A stretch of DNA of 16,658 nucleotides from CAZJOD01 sp964547525 (GCA_964547525.1 CAZJOD010000082.1:1-16658), one strand, 5' to 3'; numbered from the stretch's first letter, positions 7,683 through 16,376 are shown. A program made the numbers and translations. Notes: generated by a model not told the origin, from the letters alone.

Positions 7683-7766
7683 ACCGGTTTTATTTATAAG
7701 GCATCGGGACCAAAATATATTCTAGGTTTGTCGTAAGATAAAGGCCGAAAGCTTATAAAAACCGGT
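7683..7766 (+). promoter_or_regulatory. Long stem closing a structured leader next to the GNAT start codon
   Basis: ACCGGTTTT (7683-7691) pairs with AAAACCGGT (7758-7766), and TATAAG (7695-7700) with CTTATA (7752-7757). The result is a 15-bp helix with one 3-base bulge enclosing about 50 bases. Inside, GGACC (7706-7710) can pair with GGTTT (7725-7729). The helix ends 5 bases before the ATG at 7772, where a Shine-Dalgarno site would be expected and none is visible. This layout resembles a riboswitch or protein-bound leader, but it matches no class I can name. Confidence 0.4.
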
Positions 7767-7771
7767 ACGAA

Positions 7772-8263
7772 ATGTTAAATGTAATTATTCGTCAAGTTGC
7801 CGAAGCGGATATTTGTGTAGTAGAAGACATCTCCGTAGCAGGATTTGCCGTTCATTACGATTATTATCGTAATATCATGGGAGATAAAATCTTTGAAACG
7901 GTTCATAAGGATTGGCGGGAAAAGAAGAAGAAAGCCGTGCGCGATGCTTGTTTGTCGGGGAGTGGTTATAAAGCGTATATTGCGGAAGTTGACGATAAAC
8001 CGGCAGGCTTTATAACGTTTATAACTAATCCTGTATCAAAAATAGGTGTAATTAGTAATAACAGTGTTTCTCCGGATTATCAAGGGCAAGGGATAGGAAA
8101 AAAACTGTATGAGTTTGCTTTGAATATAATGAAAAAAGAAGGTATGGTATGTGCACGTGTGGACACAGGATTAGGGCCTACATTCGAACCTGCACGTCGT
8201 GCTTATGAAAAATCCGGATTTGACAGGCAGCTGCAAACTGTTTCATATTATATGGAGTTATAA
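7772..8263 (+). CDS. GNAT-family N-acetyltransferase
   Basis: This 163-residue protein has the Gcn5-related acetyltransferase fold. It opens with IIRQVAEADI, a typical first strand and helix of the family. The acetyl-CoA binding motif A is at 98-115 (SVSPDYQGQGIGKKLYEF, with QGQGIG at 104-109), and a motif B region ending ARRAYEKSGF lies at 141-150. The start at 7772 agrees with the family N-terminus, but there is no Shine-Dalgarno sequence; the position is taken by the 3' arm of a long hairpin. The acyl acceptor is unknown. The beta-propeller gene follows after 32 bases and is probably co-transcribed. Confidence 0.9.
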   Translation: MLNVIIRQVAEADICVVEDISVAGFAVHYDYYRNIMGDKIFETVHKDWREKKKKAVRDACLSGSGYKAYIAEVDDKPAGFITFITNPVSKIGVISNNSVSPDYQGQGIGKKLYEFALNIMKKEGMVCARVDTGLGPTFEPARRAYEKSGFDRQLQTVSYYMEL

Positions 8264-8295
8264 AACATCTATAAATTGAGGGGGTATGGATTATT

Positions 8296-9669
8296 ATGAG
8301 TTATATAAATAATGAAGTTATTAATATCGGCAGTCGGGTGGAGATGTTTATTGATAAATATATTATTGCTAAAATGGATAACACCACATTAAAATTGAAT
8401 ACACCTGTAAAAAAAGAGATTGTTATGCAATTTGACAAACCTTGGGAAGGAGCTACCGGTGCTTACTTTACGGTTCTTAAGGATGATGGGCTAATAAAAT
8501 TGTATTACAGAGGGGATTGTCCCGATATAGATACAAATCCTCAACAGATTACTTGCTACGCGGTAAGTACGGACGGTATCAATTTTACCAGACCGGCCCT
8601 TAACTTATATGATTATTTCGGATTGGATAATAACATCATATGGAAGGGAATAGAGTCTCATAATCTGACGCCTTTTAAAGACGACAGACCGTGTGTACTT
8701 TTAGAACATAAATATAAAGCTGTAGGAGGTGCGACACCTCCGGGTAAATCTAACGGACAATTATATGCATTGTCATCTAATGACGGAGTGGTTTGGAAAC
8801 GATTAATGGAATCACCTATACTGGAAAAAGGAACCTTCGATTCTCAAAATGTAGTATTTTGGGATACAAACATTAAAAAGTACAGGTGTTATTCCAGGTA
8901 TTTTGATAAAGGTGGTTTTTCAGGAGTCAGAGCTATACAAAGCTGCACTTCGGATAATTTTATAAACTGGAGCGATATGGTAGAAAACAGTTATGAAGAA
9001 GATGTTCCAAAAGAACAGTTTTATACGAATGCAACGGTTTTGTGTCCGGGAGCGGAGCATATATATTTATCCTTTCCTAAAAGATTCGTACCCGAAAGAA
9101 AAAAGATAATAGAGCATCCCGTGGAAGGCGTTTCCGATGCCGTTATAATGACAAGCCGAGACGGAGTAAATTGGGACAGAACGTTTATGGAAGCTTGGTG
9201 CAGGCCCGGATGTGATTATAAAAATTGGACCGATCGAAGTAATATGCCGGCTTTGGGTATAGTAGAGACATCTCCGACAGAATTTTCAATGTATATTTCC
9301 GAACACTTTCGACACGATGATAACAGGCTCAGAAGGCTAGCAATCAGAAAGCACGGTTTCGCATCGGTAAACGCCGGGTATAAAGCCGGTATGTTCACCA
9401 CAAAACCCGTTATTTTTAGTGGTAATAAATTATCACTTAATTACTCGACATCTGCGGCAGGACACATACGGGTTGGTATGAAAGATATCTCGGGAAAACC
9501 TATACAAGGGTTTACTTTAGAAGATATGAATCCCTTATATGGAGACAGTGTTTATGAAAATGTTTATTGGAACGGAGGAAAGGATCTTTCTAAGATTTCG
9601 GGGTGTCCGGTCATGTTGGATTTTGAAATGAAAGACGCTGATATATATTCATTACATTTTGGTAATTAA
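8296..9669 (+). CDS. Five-bladed beta-propeller glycosidase-like protein (GH32/GH43-type fold)
   Basis: This 457-residue protein has no signal peptide. Its start (RVEMFIDKYIIAKMD at 14-28, then FDKPWEG at 46-52 and LIKLYYRG at 66-73) matches uncharacterised proteins common in Planctomycetes and Verrucomicrobia that are annotated as having a glycosyl hydrolase family 32 N-terminal fold. Blade-like repeats are visible: AVSTDGINFTRP, LSSNDGVVWKRL and TSRDGVNWDRTF. Several conserved acidic and aromatic stretches could line a sugar site, but I cannot assign catalytic residues. GAGGGGG at 8278-8284 lies 11 bases before the ATG, a long spacing; the earlier ATG at 8286 is in another frame that soon stops. 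The GH2 beta-mannosidase downstream supports a carbohydrate role. Catalytic activity is inferred from fold resemblance only. Confidence 0.7.
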   Translation: MSYINNEVINIGSRVEMFIDKYIIAKMDNTTLKLNTPVKKEIVMQFDKPWEGATGAYFTVLKDDGLIKLYYRGDCPDIDTNPQQITCYAVSTDGINFTRPALNLYDYFGLDNNIIWKGIESHNLTPFKDDRPCVLLEHKYKAVGGATPPGKSNGQLYALSSNDGVVWKRLMESPILEKGTFDSQNVVFWDTNIKKYRCYSRYFDKGGFSGVRAIQSCTSDNFINWSDMVENSYEEDVPKEQFYTNATVLCPGAEHIYLSFPKRFVPERKKIIEHPVEGVSDAVIMTSRDGVNWDRTFMEAWCRPGCDYKNWTDRSNMPALGIVETSPTEFSMYISEHFRHDDNRLRRLAIRKHGFASVNAGYKAGMFTTKPVIFSGNKLSLNYSTSAAGHIRVGMKDISGKPIQGFTLEDMNPLYGDSVYENVYWNGGKDLSKISGCPVMLDFEMKDADIYSLHFGN

Positions 9670-9763
9670 GCTGTAAGAATATTGTGGAAGTAGGCCGTTT
9701 AATGAGAAGGACATAAAAAGATTCTACTGTTAGTTATTATAAATTATGAAAGGGGATTATGTT

Positions 9764-9910
9764 TTGACCGATCGTATAAATTTAGAATGCAATTGTAAAA
9801 AAAAGAATTGTATCAGGCACGGCAAGTGTGAGGAATGCATAGAGTTTCACAAAACTTCAAAACGAGAACCGTATTGTATCCGAAAAAGTAAGAAGAAATT
9901 AAAGGTTTGA
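9764..9910 (+). CDS. Cysteine-rich small protein, 48 residues, possible zinc binder
   Basis: The start is TTG at 9764, 7 bases after AAAGGGGA; the ATG at 9759 stops after one further codon. The product runs to TGA at 9908-9910 and has six cysteines and two histidines in the order C9-x-C11, C16, H19, C22-x2-C25, H29, C38, followed by a lysine-rich tail (KSKKKLKV). The segment IRHGKCEECIEFHK followed by a PYC motif is a pattern I recognise from small conserved Clostridia proteins of unknown function. The arrangement suits binding of one or two metal ions, and the basic tail could bind nucleic acid. A ZIP zinc transporter starts 85 bases downstream. The frame is convincing from its ribosome binding site and residue pattern. 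The function is not known. Confidence 0.75.
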   Translation: MTDRINLECNCKKKNCIRHGKCEECIEFHKTSKREPYCIRKSKKKLKV

Positions 9911-9995
9911 TTACATTCCGGCTTTACGGAAGGTTAGTGCAGTAAAATCATATAAATATTTATAAAAATAATCTATATATAACAGGAGGCCGTTT

Positions 9996-10817
9996 ATGAA
10001 TTATACAACTCAAGAAATTTTATTTGCTTTTGGAATAACGCTTTTAGCAGGTATATCAACCGGTATAGGCAGCTTACTGGCGTTTTTCTCTAAAAAAACT
10101 AATAAAAAGTTTTTATCATTGGTTCTCGGATTTTCTGCGGGTGTTATGATTTTTGTATCTTTTACAGAAATATTTCCTAAAGCTTTAGAATCGTTGGAGT
10201 CTTTTTTGGGCGAACGTCAAGGGTTTGCTGTGACCGTGCTGTCATTTTTCGGGGGTGTGGCTTTAATAGCTTTGATAGATAAATTTGTACCGGAGCAAGA
10301 AAATCCTCACGAGCTGCATGATTTAGGAGAAGTGAACCGGACCTGTAACGACGGGAATTCAAATAATCGTGCATTAATGCGGATGGGTATGTTTTCTGCT
10401 TTTGCCATCGCAATACACAATTTTCCTGAAGGTCTCGCCACTTTCATGGCCGCTCTGAAGGATCCGGCACTGGGTGTGGCCATAGCGGTCGCTATAGCCA
10501 TACATAATATTCCGGAAGGTATAGCTGTTTCGGTGCCTATTTATTATGCTACAGGCTGTAAGAAAAAAGCCTTTTTTTGGTCTTTCCTTTCCGGTTTGTC
10601 AGAACCCATAGGCGCATTGGTAGGTTATTTTATACTTATGAGTGTGATGACCGATTTGACCTTTGGAATTGTTTTCGCAATGACGGCGGGAATTATGGTT
10701 TATATATCGTTGGATGAATTGCTACCTACCGCGGAAAAGTACGGTGAACACCATGTTGCCATTTACGGCTTAATCGCCGGTATGGTGGTAATGGGATTAA
10801 GTTTGATTCTAATATAA
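9996..10817 (+). CDS. zupT: ZIP-family zinc transporter, ZupT-like
   Basis: This 273-residue inner-membrane protein should import zinc and perhaps other divalent metals such as iron or manganese. The start is ATG at 9996, 6 bases after AGGAGG (9984-9989). About eight hydrophobic helices are present. The two metal-binding helices carry the paired signatures HNFPEG (141-146) and HNIPEG (170-175), which define ZIP transporters, and a third polar helix carries GLSEPIGA (200-207). A loop between helices three and four is rich in Asp, Glu, His and Asn (about 99-124), as expected for the variable metal-sensing loop. Length and motifs match bacterial ZupT. The cysteine-rich miniprotein lies just upstream. 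I see no Zur box. Confidence 0.93.
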   Translation: MNYTTQEILFAFGITLLAGISTGIGSLLAFFSKKTNKKFLSLVLGFSAGVMIFVSFTEIFPKALESLESFLGERQGFAVTVLSFFGGVALIALIDKFVPEQENPHELHDLGEVNRTCNDGNSNNRALMRMGMFSAFAIAIHNFPEGLATFMAALKDPALGVAIAVAIAIHNIPEGIAVSVPIYYATGCKKKAFFWSFLSGLSEPIGALVGYFILMSVMTDLTFGIVFAMTAGIMVYISLDELLPTAEKYGEHHVAIYGLIAGMVVMGLSLILI

Positions 10818-10869
10818 AAAAATTTTAATGCCTGTATCGTAAAGATAAATATTGTGTAGAGGTGATGTT

Positions 10870-13392
10870 ATGAGGATCTATTTAAATCAAGACTGGCTTT
10901 TAACATATGAAGATATAAGTGTAAAGGCGGAATGTTTACAAGAAGTGTCGAATAAAAACGAAGGATGGTTAAAAACCGATGTGCCTTGTGATATTCGACA
11001 GCCTTTAATAACAAACCGTATTATAAATGAACCTTTGGAAGGTATGAATTGTTTTGATAGCGAATGGATTGAAAATAAATCATGGTGGTTTAAAAAAGAG
11101 TTTGTAATCGATGACAGCTTTTTAGATGCAGATGTAATTGAGCTTAATATGACATCATTGGATTATGGAGCGGATATATTTTTAAACGGGAGCATAATAG
11201 GTAAGCATATAAGTGCGTTTTATCCGTTTTATAAAGATGTTAAAAAATACTTAAAAACCGGATTGAATATTATAGTAGTACGTCTGACAACCGGATTGGA
11301 AACTGTGGATATTGATGACATGAACAGGTATGTTATGTCGAGTGAAGAAGATCGCAGACCCAAAAGAGGGGACAAAAGAAAAGGTTTTTTGAGAAAGCCG
11401 CAATATTCATTCGGTTGGGATTGGAATCCAAGGGTGGCTACTTGTGGGATCATGGGTGACGTTTGGATGGAAAGTCATAAAAAAGCCGTAATACGCAGAG
11501 TTCGAACATATGTAAAATCTTTATCGCCTGAGGTCATATTAGGTTTTGAAATAGAAACCGAAAACTTTCATCCGTTTTCTACGATAGATGCTATTATTGA
11601 GTTAAGTATGGGTATTGACAATGAATGTTTTATAATTACAAAATCCGACACCATTTTAAAGTCCGGCATCTCGTACATTATATTGGAAGCACCCGTGAAA
11701 AACGCCCGTCTTTGGTGGCCTAACGGTATGGGAGAACAATCATTATACGACATTAAGGTGTCTATGAAAGTCAATGATATGAAAATAGATTATCCTTCTT
11801 TCAAATATGGAATCCGTACCGTTAATATGGACACATCATATCTTCCAAACAACGAGAAATTATTCGCTTTGGTTATAAACGGAGTGAAGGTTTTTTGTAA
11901 AGGTGCGAATTGGGTACCGGCCGACTCCCTTTACGGGCGTATTAGTGATAAAAAGTATGAAACCCTTGTGTTGGAAGCTAAAGAAGCTAACTTCAACATG
12001 CTGCGCATATGGGGAGGGGGTTTGTACGAGCGTGATATTTTTTATGATCTTTGTGATAAGTATGGAATAATGCTTTGGCATGATTTCATGTTTGCATGCT
12101 CCGAGTATCCTGACGACCAAGCATGGTTTTTGTCTGAGGTTGAAAAAGAAGCGGATTACCAAACAAAAAGGCTGTGTAATCGACCGTCCATTGTTTTGTG
12201 GTGCGGTAACAATGAAAATCATTGGGGATTTGATCAATGGTGGCAAAATACCGGATATCACGGTTCGAAGTTTTATAATTACGTCGCCCCTAAAGCGGTA
12301 CATGCCAATTGTCCGGACATTCCTTATTGGAACTCATCTCCATACGGAGGGGAACATCCTAACGGTTCCGACAGGGGAGATCGGCACCATTGGAATGATT
12401 GCATGATGAGCGAAAATATGCAAAAGAGAATAGTTCCTGAAGAATACGATAAAGTAACCGCCAAGTTTGTTTCTGAATACGGATACATAGGCCCGGTTGT
12501 AAAATCGTCGGTTGAAAAATATTTAGCCGGAGCTCCCTTTGATGTTGATAGTGACATATGGCAGCATCATACCAATACTTTTGAAAAGGATACGGTTGTA
12601 GCGGGGATACGCTACCATTACATCAACCCTGAAAGCTTGAGTATGGATGAATACCTATTATATGCCGGTTTGTGTCAAGGACTGATTTACAATTATTCCA
12701 TTGAAGCTTTACGTTACAAAGAATATTGTCATGGGTGTTTGTTCTGGATGTATAACGACAGTTGGGGTGAAACCGGATGGTCGATCATCGATTACTATAT
12801 GAATCGAAAGATATCATATTATTTTGTAAAAAGAGCGTTTGCACATGTAAAATATATACTACGTAGTGATACACAAATCATAAATGTTATCGGGCTCAAT
12901 GATACCGGTGTGAACATAAAACAGGAACTTGAATACGGTTATATTTCATTTGACGGTACGTTTGGCGATAGTAAGACGCAATCGGTTGAATTACCGGCCT
13001 ACAGTAGAAACATATTACTAAAATTTTACAAAAAAAATTATGATCAAACTAAAGGAGTGTGGTATGTTCGTTCAAATTATGATGATAACATCTCACCGGC
13101 TGTTTTAAGGAGTGGAACTTATCGGGAGCTTGAATTACCGTATGCTGACATTAAAATAAAGGATTGTCTACTTTCGGGTGAAAATCTTCATATTACTGTT
13201 TATAGTAACAACTATGCGCACGGGGTTAGATTTAACTTACCGGATTATTTTAAATTGTCAGATAACTATTTCGACTTATTACCCGGTGAATCCAAAAAGA
13301 TTGTGTTATATAACGTTCCGGAAGATTTGGACATATCTAAAATAATACCTAAGGCGGTTAATAGTATACAAAATAACTGTAAATATACTTGA
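10870..13392 (+). CDS. GH2-family beta-mannosidase
   Basis: This 840-residue enzyme should hydrolyse terminal beta-linked mannose from manno-oligosaccharides. It has no signal peptide, so it should act in the cytoplasm on imported sugars. The start is ATG at 10870, 7 bases after AGAGG; a TTG at 10852 lies upstream of that site. The N-terminal sugar-binding and jelly-roll domains contain FGWDWNPR (181-188). The TIM barrel contains GANWVPADSLYGR (345 on) and LRIWGGGLYERDIFYD (378 on), typical of beta-mannosidases. The acid/base is Glu449 in CGNNENHW and the nucleophile is Glu536 in FVSEYGYIG. The length fits bacterial family members. A strong terminator follows. With the beta-propeller protein it suggests mannan-derived sugar use, although no transporter or regulator is in the window. 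Confidence 0.92.
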   Translation: MRIYLNQDWLLTYEDISVKAECLQEVSNKNEGWLKTDVPCDIRQPLITNRIINEPLEGMNCFDSEWIENKSWWFKKEFVIDDSFLDADVIELNMTSLDYGADIFLNGSIIGKHISAFYPFYKDVKKYLKTGLNIIVVRLTTGLETVDIDDMNRYVMSSEEDRRPKRGDKRKGFLRKPQYSFGWDWNPRVATCGIMGDVWMESHKKAVIRRVRTYVKSLSPEVILGFEIETENFHPFSTIDAIIELSMGIDNECFIITKSDTILKSGISYIILEAPVKNARLWWPNGMGEQSLYDIKVSMKVNDMKIDYPSFKYGIRTVNMDTSYLPNNEKLFALVINGVKVFCKGANWVPADSLYGRISDKKYETLVLEAKEANFNMLRIWGGGLYERDIFYDLCDKYGIMLWHDFMFACSEYPDDQAWFLSEVEKEADYQTKRLCNRPSIVLWCGNNENHWGFDQWWQNTGYHGSKFYNYVAPKAVHANCPDIPYWNSSPYGGEHPNGSDRGDRHHWNDCMMSENMQKRIVPEEYDKVTAKFVSEYGYIGPVVKSSVEKYLAGAPFDVDSDIWQHHTNTFEKDTVVAGIRYHYINPESLSMDEYLLYAGLCQGLIYNYSIEALRYKEYCHGCLFWMYNDSWGETGWSIIDYYMNRKISYYFVKRAFAHVKYILRSDTQIINVIGLNDTGVNIKQELEYGYISFDGTFGDSKTQSVELPAYSRNILLKFYKKNYDQTKGVWYVRSNYDDNISPAVLRSGTYRELELPYADIKIKDCLLSGENLHITVYSNNYAHGVRFNLPDYFKLSDNYFDLLPGESKKIVLYNVPEDLDISKIIPKAVNSIQNNCKYT

Positions 13393-13409
13393 TTATAAAA
13401 CGTATAAAT

Positions 13410-13455
13410 TACCGGCAATTTTAATGTCCTTTAAATATTTTTAAAATTGCCGGTA
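13410..13455. terminator. Strong bidirectional terminator between convergent genes
   Basis: TACCGGCAATTTTAA (13410-13424) and its exact reverse complement (13441-13455) form a 15-bp stem with a 16-base loop. T-rich sequence follows on both sides (CTATATTTT on the plus strand, TTTATAC on the minus strand). It sits between the ends of the beta-mannosidase (13392) and the DUF6320-type gene (13463) and should stop both transcripts. Confidence 0.85.
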
Positions 13456-13462
13456 CTATATT

Positions 13463-14167
13463 TTAATAAAACATTCGTCTTTTAATTTCTTCTTTTAAAT
13501 TTTTACGTTGTTCGAGGATCATAGATGCGGCTGCTAAAACAACACACGGTATAAAAACGTAAAAAGACCATTTCATAATGACCGTATTATGCTTATGAAT
13601 ACTTACAACCAACTCTATTAGAGTTATGAAAATACTGGTTACTGCAAATACAAAAGCGGTTTTTAACAAAAAGGAAACAGTTTTTTTTCTGAATAGAACA
13701 ACAGATGATATGATAAAAACTCCGGCCGCCAGTGTGATGGGCATAGCAACGGTAAAAAACCAGCTTCCCCGACTGATTCTTTCTATAAATAACAAACAGA
13801 CCAGTAATGCGACAGTATCTACAGATAAAAATATTACAGGATTGAATTTTTTAAAGTATAACGGAAAAACTATGATTACGTAAATTAAAGCCATAGCGCT
13901 TGCGGTGTATGCGGACCAAGTCATTCCGTTGCTTGAAAATAAATCAATCAGTATGGTTACAAAAACGGGTATAAGTAGAAAAAGAGCTACAAGTGTTGCA
14001 AAATAACGCCGATCCACTTTTTTCATAAGATTCTCAAGATGGTGAGGATAGGGGCGCACCGGGGGTTCTTCCCACGGAGCTTTGGGGTTAATAACTTCAA
14101 CATTGCATAGTGGACAATATTTCTCACTATCTGCTAACTCTACGCCACAATTCACACAATACGACAT
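13463..14167 (-). CDS. DUF6320-type membrane protein with N-terminal zinc ribbon
   Basis: This 234-residue protein begins with a zinc ribbon: Cys4-x2-Cys7 and Cys18-x2-Cys21 (SYCVNCGVE and KYCPLCNVE). A proline-rich linker (30-45) with two histidines follows, and then six hydrophobic helices at about 54-75, 84-104, 109-128, 135-158, 165-189 and 199-218, ending in a basic cytoplasmic tail. This matches DUF6320 proteins, whose function is unknown. The start is ATG at 14167, after AAAGGATG. It follows the acyltransferase gene by 3 bases and is the last gene of a three-gene operon. It could hold or recruit the soluble partners at the membrane, but that is inference from context. Confidence 0.85.
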   Translation of the reverse strand: MSYCVNCGVELADSEKYCPLCNVEVINPKAPWEEPPVRPYPHHLENLMKKVDRRYFATLVALFLLIPVFVTILIDLFSSNGMTWSAYTASAMALIYVIIVFPLYFKKFNPVIFLSVDTVALLVCLLFIERISRGSWFFTVAMPITLAAGVFIISSVVLFRKKTVSFLLKTAFVFAVTSIFITLIELVVSIHKHNTVIMKWSFYVFIPCVVLAAASMILEQRKNLKEEIKRRMFY

Positions 14168-14170
14168 GTT

Positions 14171-15487
14171 TTACATCCTTTCTTTATCATAATACCATCT
14201 ATGATTACTTTCTATTTTTACGGGTATACCTAATTTCACCAATAATCTGAAAAACTCCCGTTCAACATGACTTTCTTTAATTGTCCGGGTAAAATTCAGA
14301 ACCAGGGTTCCCTTATATGATAGGGCGCCACATACAACCTTATTTCTCGAAAGAGGTCCTAATATTAAATCCATACGATTGACATACCGTGCCATTTCTT
14401 CCGGCAGATCAACGTTCCCTAAATTTGAAATACTTGTTGATGATTTACGGTCTCCTACTCGATTAAACGCCAGCTTCATAACGAAATTTTTTATAAACAG
14501 AGGTGTGAGACGTAACAGCTTCATATTCTCGGAACGTACATTTGTAGAGATCTTTGCAGTTAATAATTTTTCTGTCACTTCGCTTCTCATGTAATGGTGC
14601 ACAACCGAAAGAACTTCGTCAAAACTATATACACCGTATTTAGGATCAATCCCCGGATTTACATAGCTTGCGAAATTTCGTTTAGTGTTAGTAGGATAAA
14701 AACGTCTTAGATTTATAGGTATACATACCTTTACGGGTTTATACCGGTTTTCATTTTTTACATTTTGGCGTTGTATTTTATCTATAGCTAAAATCAAAAC
14801 CGATGTCAAATATTCCGTCAACGACACCTTTTTTTCTTTTGCACGTGTTAAAACCGTATCCACAGGAATAAGGCCTGTAACAATATTTACAAAATCGTCC
14901 GGTTCTTTCGTCCCTTTGATATAGTAAGAGTCCGATTCTTTTCGAGATCGTGAGATGTTTTTAGAATACTTAAGATATGCGTCTTCAACCTCATCGTCCG
15001 ATGCTTTATTTGTACAATCTAAAATATCTCCGTCCCTGGGAATTTGTGCATTGTACTTTATACGCAAATATTCGGCTGTAAGTGTTTTTAAAAAACTCAT
15101 ACCACCGGAGCCATCGGTCAATACATGAAAAATTTCAACCGCAATTCTTTTATCGTGATATAGAACTCTAAACATGAAACCTTTATGATTTTTAAATTCC
15201 ATTTTTGCACAAGGGTATCCTATATCAGGCTGTATTTCGGGAACTTGATCATTGTGTTCCAGGTAATACCAAAAAAGACCTGATTTTAAGATTGATGAAA
15301 AACCTGGAAATCGGGCCAATGTGGATATTAGAGCTTGTTCCAAAATATTTGTGTCTATTTTTTCGGTTAATTCGGCTGATAAACGGAACAAAGCTTTCCA
15401 GTTTCTTCTTTTGGCCGCCGGATATATTTTTGCTGCATTATCCAATTTCATCCAATGTTTTTTAGTTACTTTAGTGTTTTCAGTCAC
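14171..15487 (-). CDS. Condensation-like/alcohol-acetyltransferase-type acyltransferase
   Basis: This 438-residue protein resembles the CoA-dependent acyltransferase superfamily that includes condensation domains, PapA proteins and alcohol acetyltransferases. The catalytic motif is HVLTDG (His121-x3-Asp125-Gly126), in the sequence FHVLTDGSGG. VCIPINLRRFYP (254-265) and SNLGNV (354-359) occupy the places of the conserved C-terminal strands of this fold. It would transfer an acyl group to an alcohol or amine, with unknown substrates. There is no signal peptide. The start is GTG at 15487, preceded by GGAGC, and it overlaps the end of the esterase gene by 8 bases; DUF6320 follows after 3 bases. 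The tight spacing points to co-regulation and a common pathway. I have not seen a carrier protein or a polyketide or peptide synthetase nearby, which argues against a secondary-metabolite gene cluster in this window. Confidence 0.83.
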   Translation of the reverse strand: MTENTKVTKKHWMKLDNAAKIYPAAKRRNWKALFRLSAELTEKIDTNILEQALISTLARFPGFSSILKSGLFWYYLEHNDQVPEIQPDIGYPCAKMEFKNHKGFMFRVLYHDKRIAVEIFHVLTDGSGGMSFLKTLTAEYLRIKYNAQIPRDGDILDCTNKASDDEVEDAYLKYSKNISRSRKESDSYYIKGTKEPDDFVNIVTGLIPVDTVLTRAKEKKVSLTEYLTSVLILAIDKIQRQNVKNENRYKPVKVCIPINLRRFYPTNTKRNFASYVNPGIDPKYGVYSFDEVLSVVHHYMRSEVTEKLLTAKISTNVRSENMKLLRLTPLFIKNFVMKLAFNRVGDRKSSTSISNLGNVDLPEEMARYVNRMDLILGPLSRNKVVCGALSYKGTLVLNFTRTIKESHVEREFFRLLVKLGIPVKIESNHRWYYDKERM

Positions 15488-16376
15488 ATTTAAGCTCCAA
15501 AAACGATTTAATTTTTTCTAAGGCTTGATTGGCCTCCGGTATTTTATACAATACATAAACGTGCCAAAGACCTTCTTCGATTATGAGTTCACATTTGCAG
15601 TCGCTTTGTATCAATTTTTCCGCAAGCATTTTTGCGTCATCTAAAAGCAATTCGTCTCCTCCGGCAAATATAAGCGATGGAGGAAAATCGTTAAAATCTC
15701 CGAAAATCGGGGATACCAAAGGATTTCTCTCATGTCCTCTCGCATATGCCCTTGCATAGGCACGTATAGCTTTTTCAGTTAAAACAGGATCTTTCTCTTT
15801 ATTAAATTTATAAGATCGGCCGCCAAATGTCAAGTCGGTCCAAGGAGAAATTCCAACTAATGCCGAAGGTAAAGGAAACCCTTTTTGCTTTAAAAAATGG
15901 CAAAGTGAATAAATTAGTCCTCCTCCGGCCGACTCACCGATTAAAGATATGTTTTCAGGTGCGTAGCCTAGTTCAAGCAGCTTTGTATATGCTGAAAAAG
16001 CATCTTCTACTGCTGCAGGAAAAGGATATTCGGGAGCAAGGCGATATGCGGCGCTAAATACATTTACATCCATAGTAGCGGCTAAAATACTTGCAAAACC
16101 GCATGCATATTTAATGTTTCCGGCAACGTAACCGCCTCCGTGAAGATACAAGATGACACGAGAATCAAGTTTTTCATGTTCTTTAGGGCATACCATGCAT
16201 GCCTCAAAGTCTTGCATTTCAACGGGTGTGACATTTATTTTAGATGCTACGATTCTTGTTTCGAACTCACCTAATTTGTCCTGAAATATACGTGCCGTTT
16301 CAATACTTAACTTATTGATTAACGGCTTTAAAAGTCTGATCTGTTCCCGTACAACAACACTGATTAAACTTGGCAT
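15480..16376 (-). CDS. Alpha/beta hydrolase, hormone-sensitive-lipase-type esterase
   Basis: This 298-residue soluble esterase has all key elements of the hormone-sensitive-lipase family: the oxyanion motif HGGG (79-82, in LYLHGGGYVAG), the nucleophile Ser149 in GESAGG, the acid Asp241 in AGGDELLLDD and His272 in GLWHVY. The region AAYRLAPEYPFPAAVED (109-125) is also diagnostic. It should cleave short to medium acyl esters. The start is ATG at 16376, after GGGAG. It is the first gene of the operon with the acyltransferase and DUF6320. Its TGA (15482-15480) overlaps the GTG start of the acyltransferase. Encoding an acyl-transferring and an acyl-removing enzyme together suggests control or turnover of one ester product, but substrates are not visible from sequence. 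Confidence 0.92.
   Translation of the reverse strand: MPSLISVVVREQIRLLKPLINKLSIETARIFQDKLGEFETRIVASKINVTPVEMQDFEACMVCPKEHEKLDSRVILYLHGGGYVAGNIKYACGFASILAATMDVNVFSAAYRLAPEYPFPAAVEDAFSAYTKLLELGYAPENISLIGESAGGGLIYSLCHFLKQKGFPLPSALVGISPWTDLTFGGRSYKFNKEKDPVLTEKAIRAYARAYARGHERNPLVSPIFGDFNDFPPSLIFAGGDELLLDDAKMLAEKLIQSDCKCELIIEEGLWHVYVLYKIPEANQALEKIKSFLELKCD

Noticed and set aside
11860..12406. Two overlapping open frames (minus 147 codons, plus 108 codons) inside the beta-mannosidase gene
   Set aside because: They are shadows of the GH2 gene, which has both catalytic glutamates and full-length similarity in its own frame.
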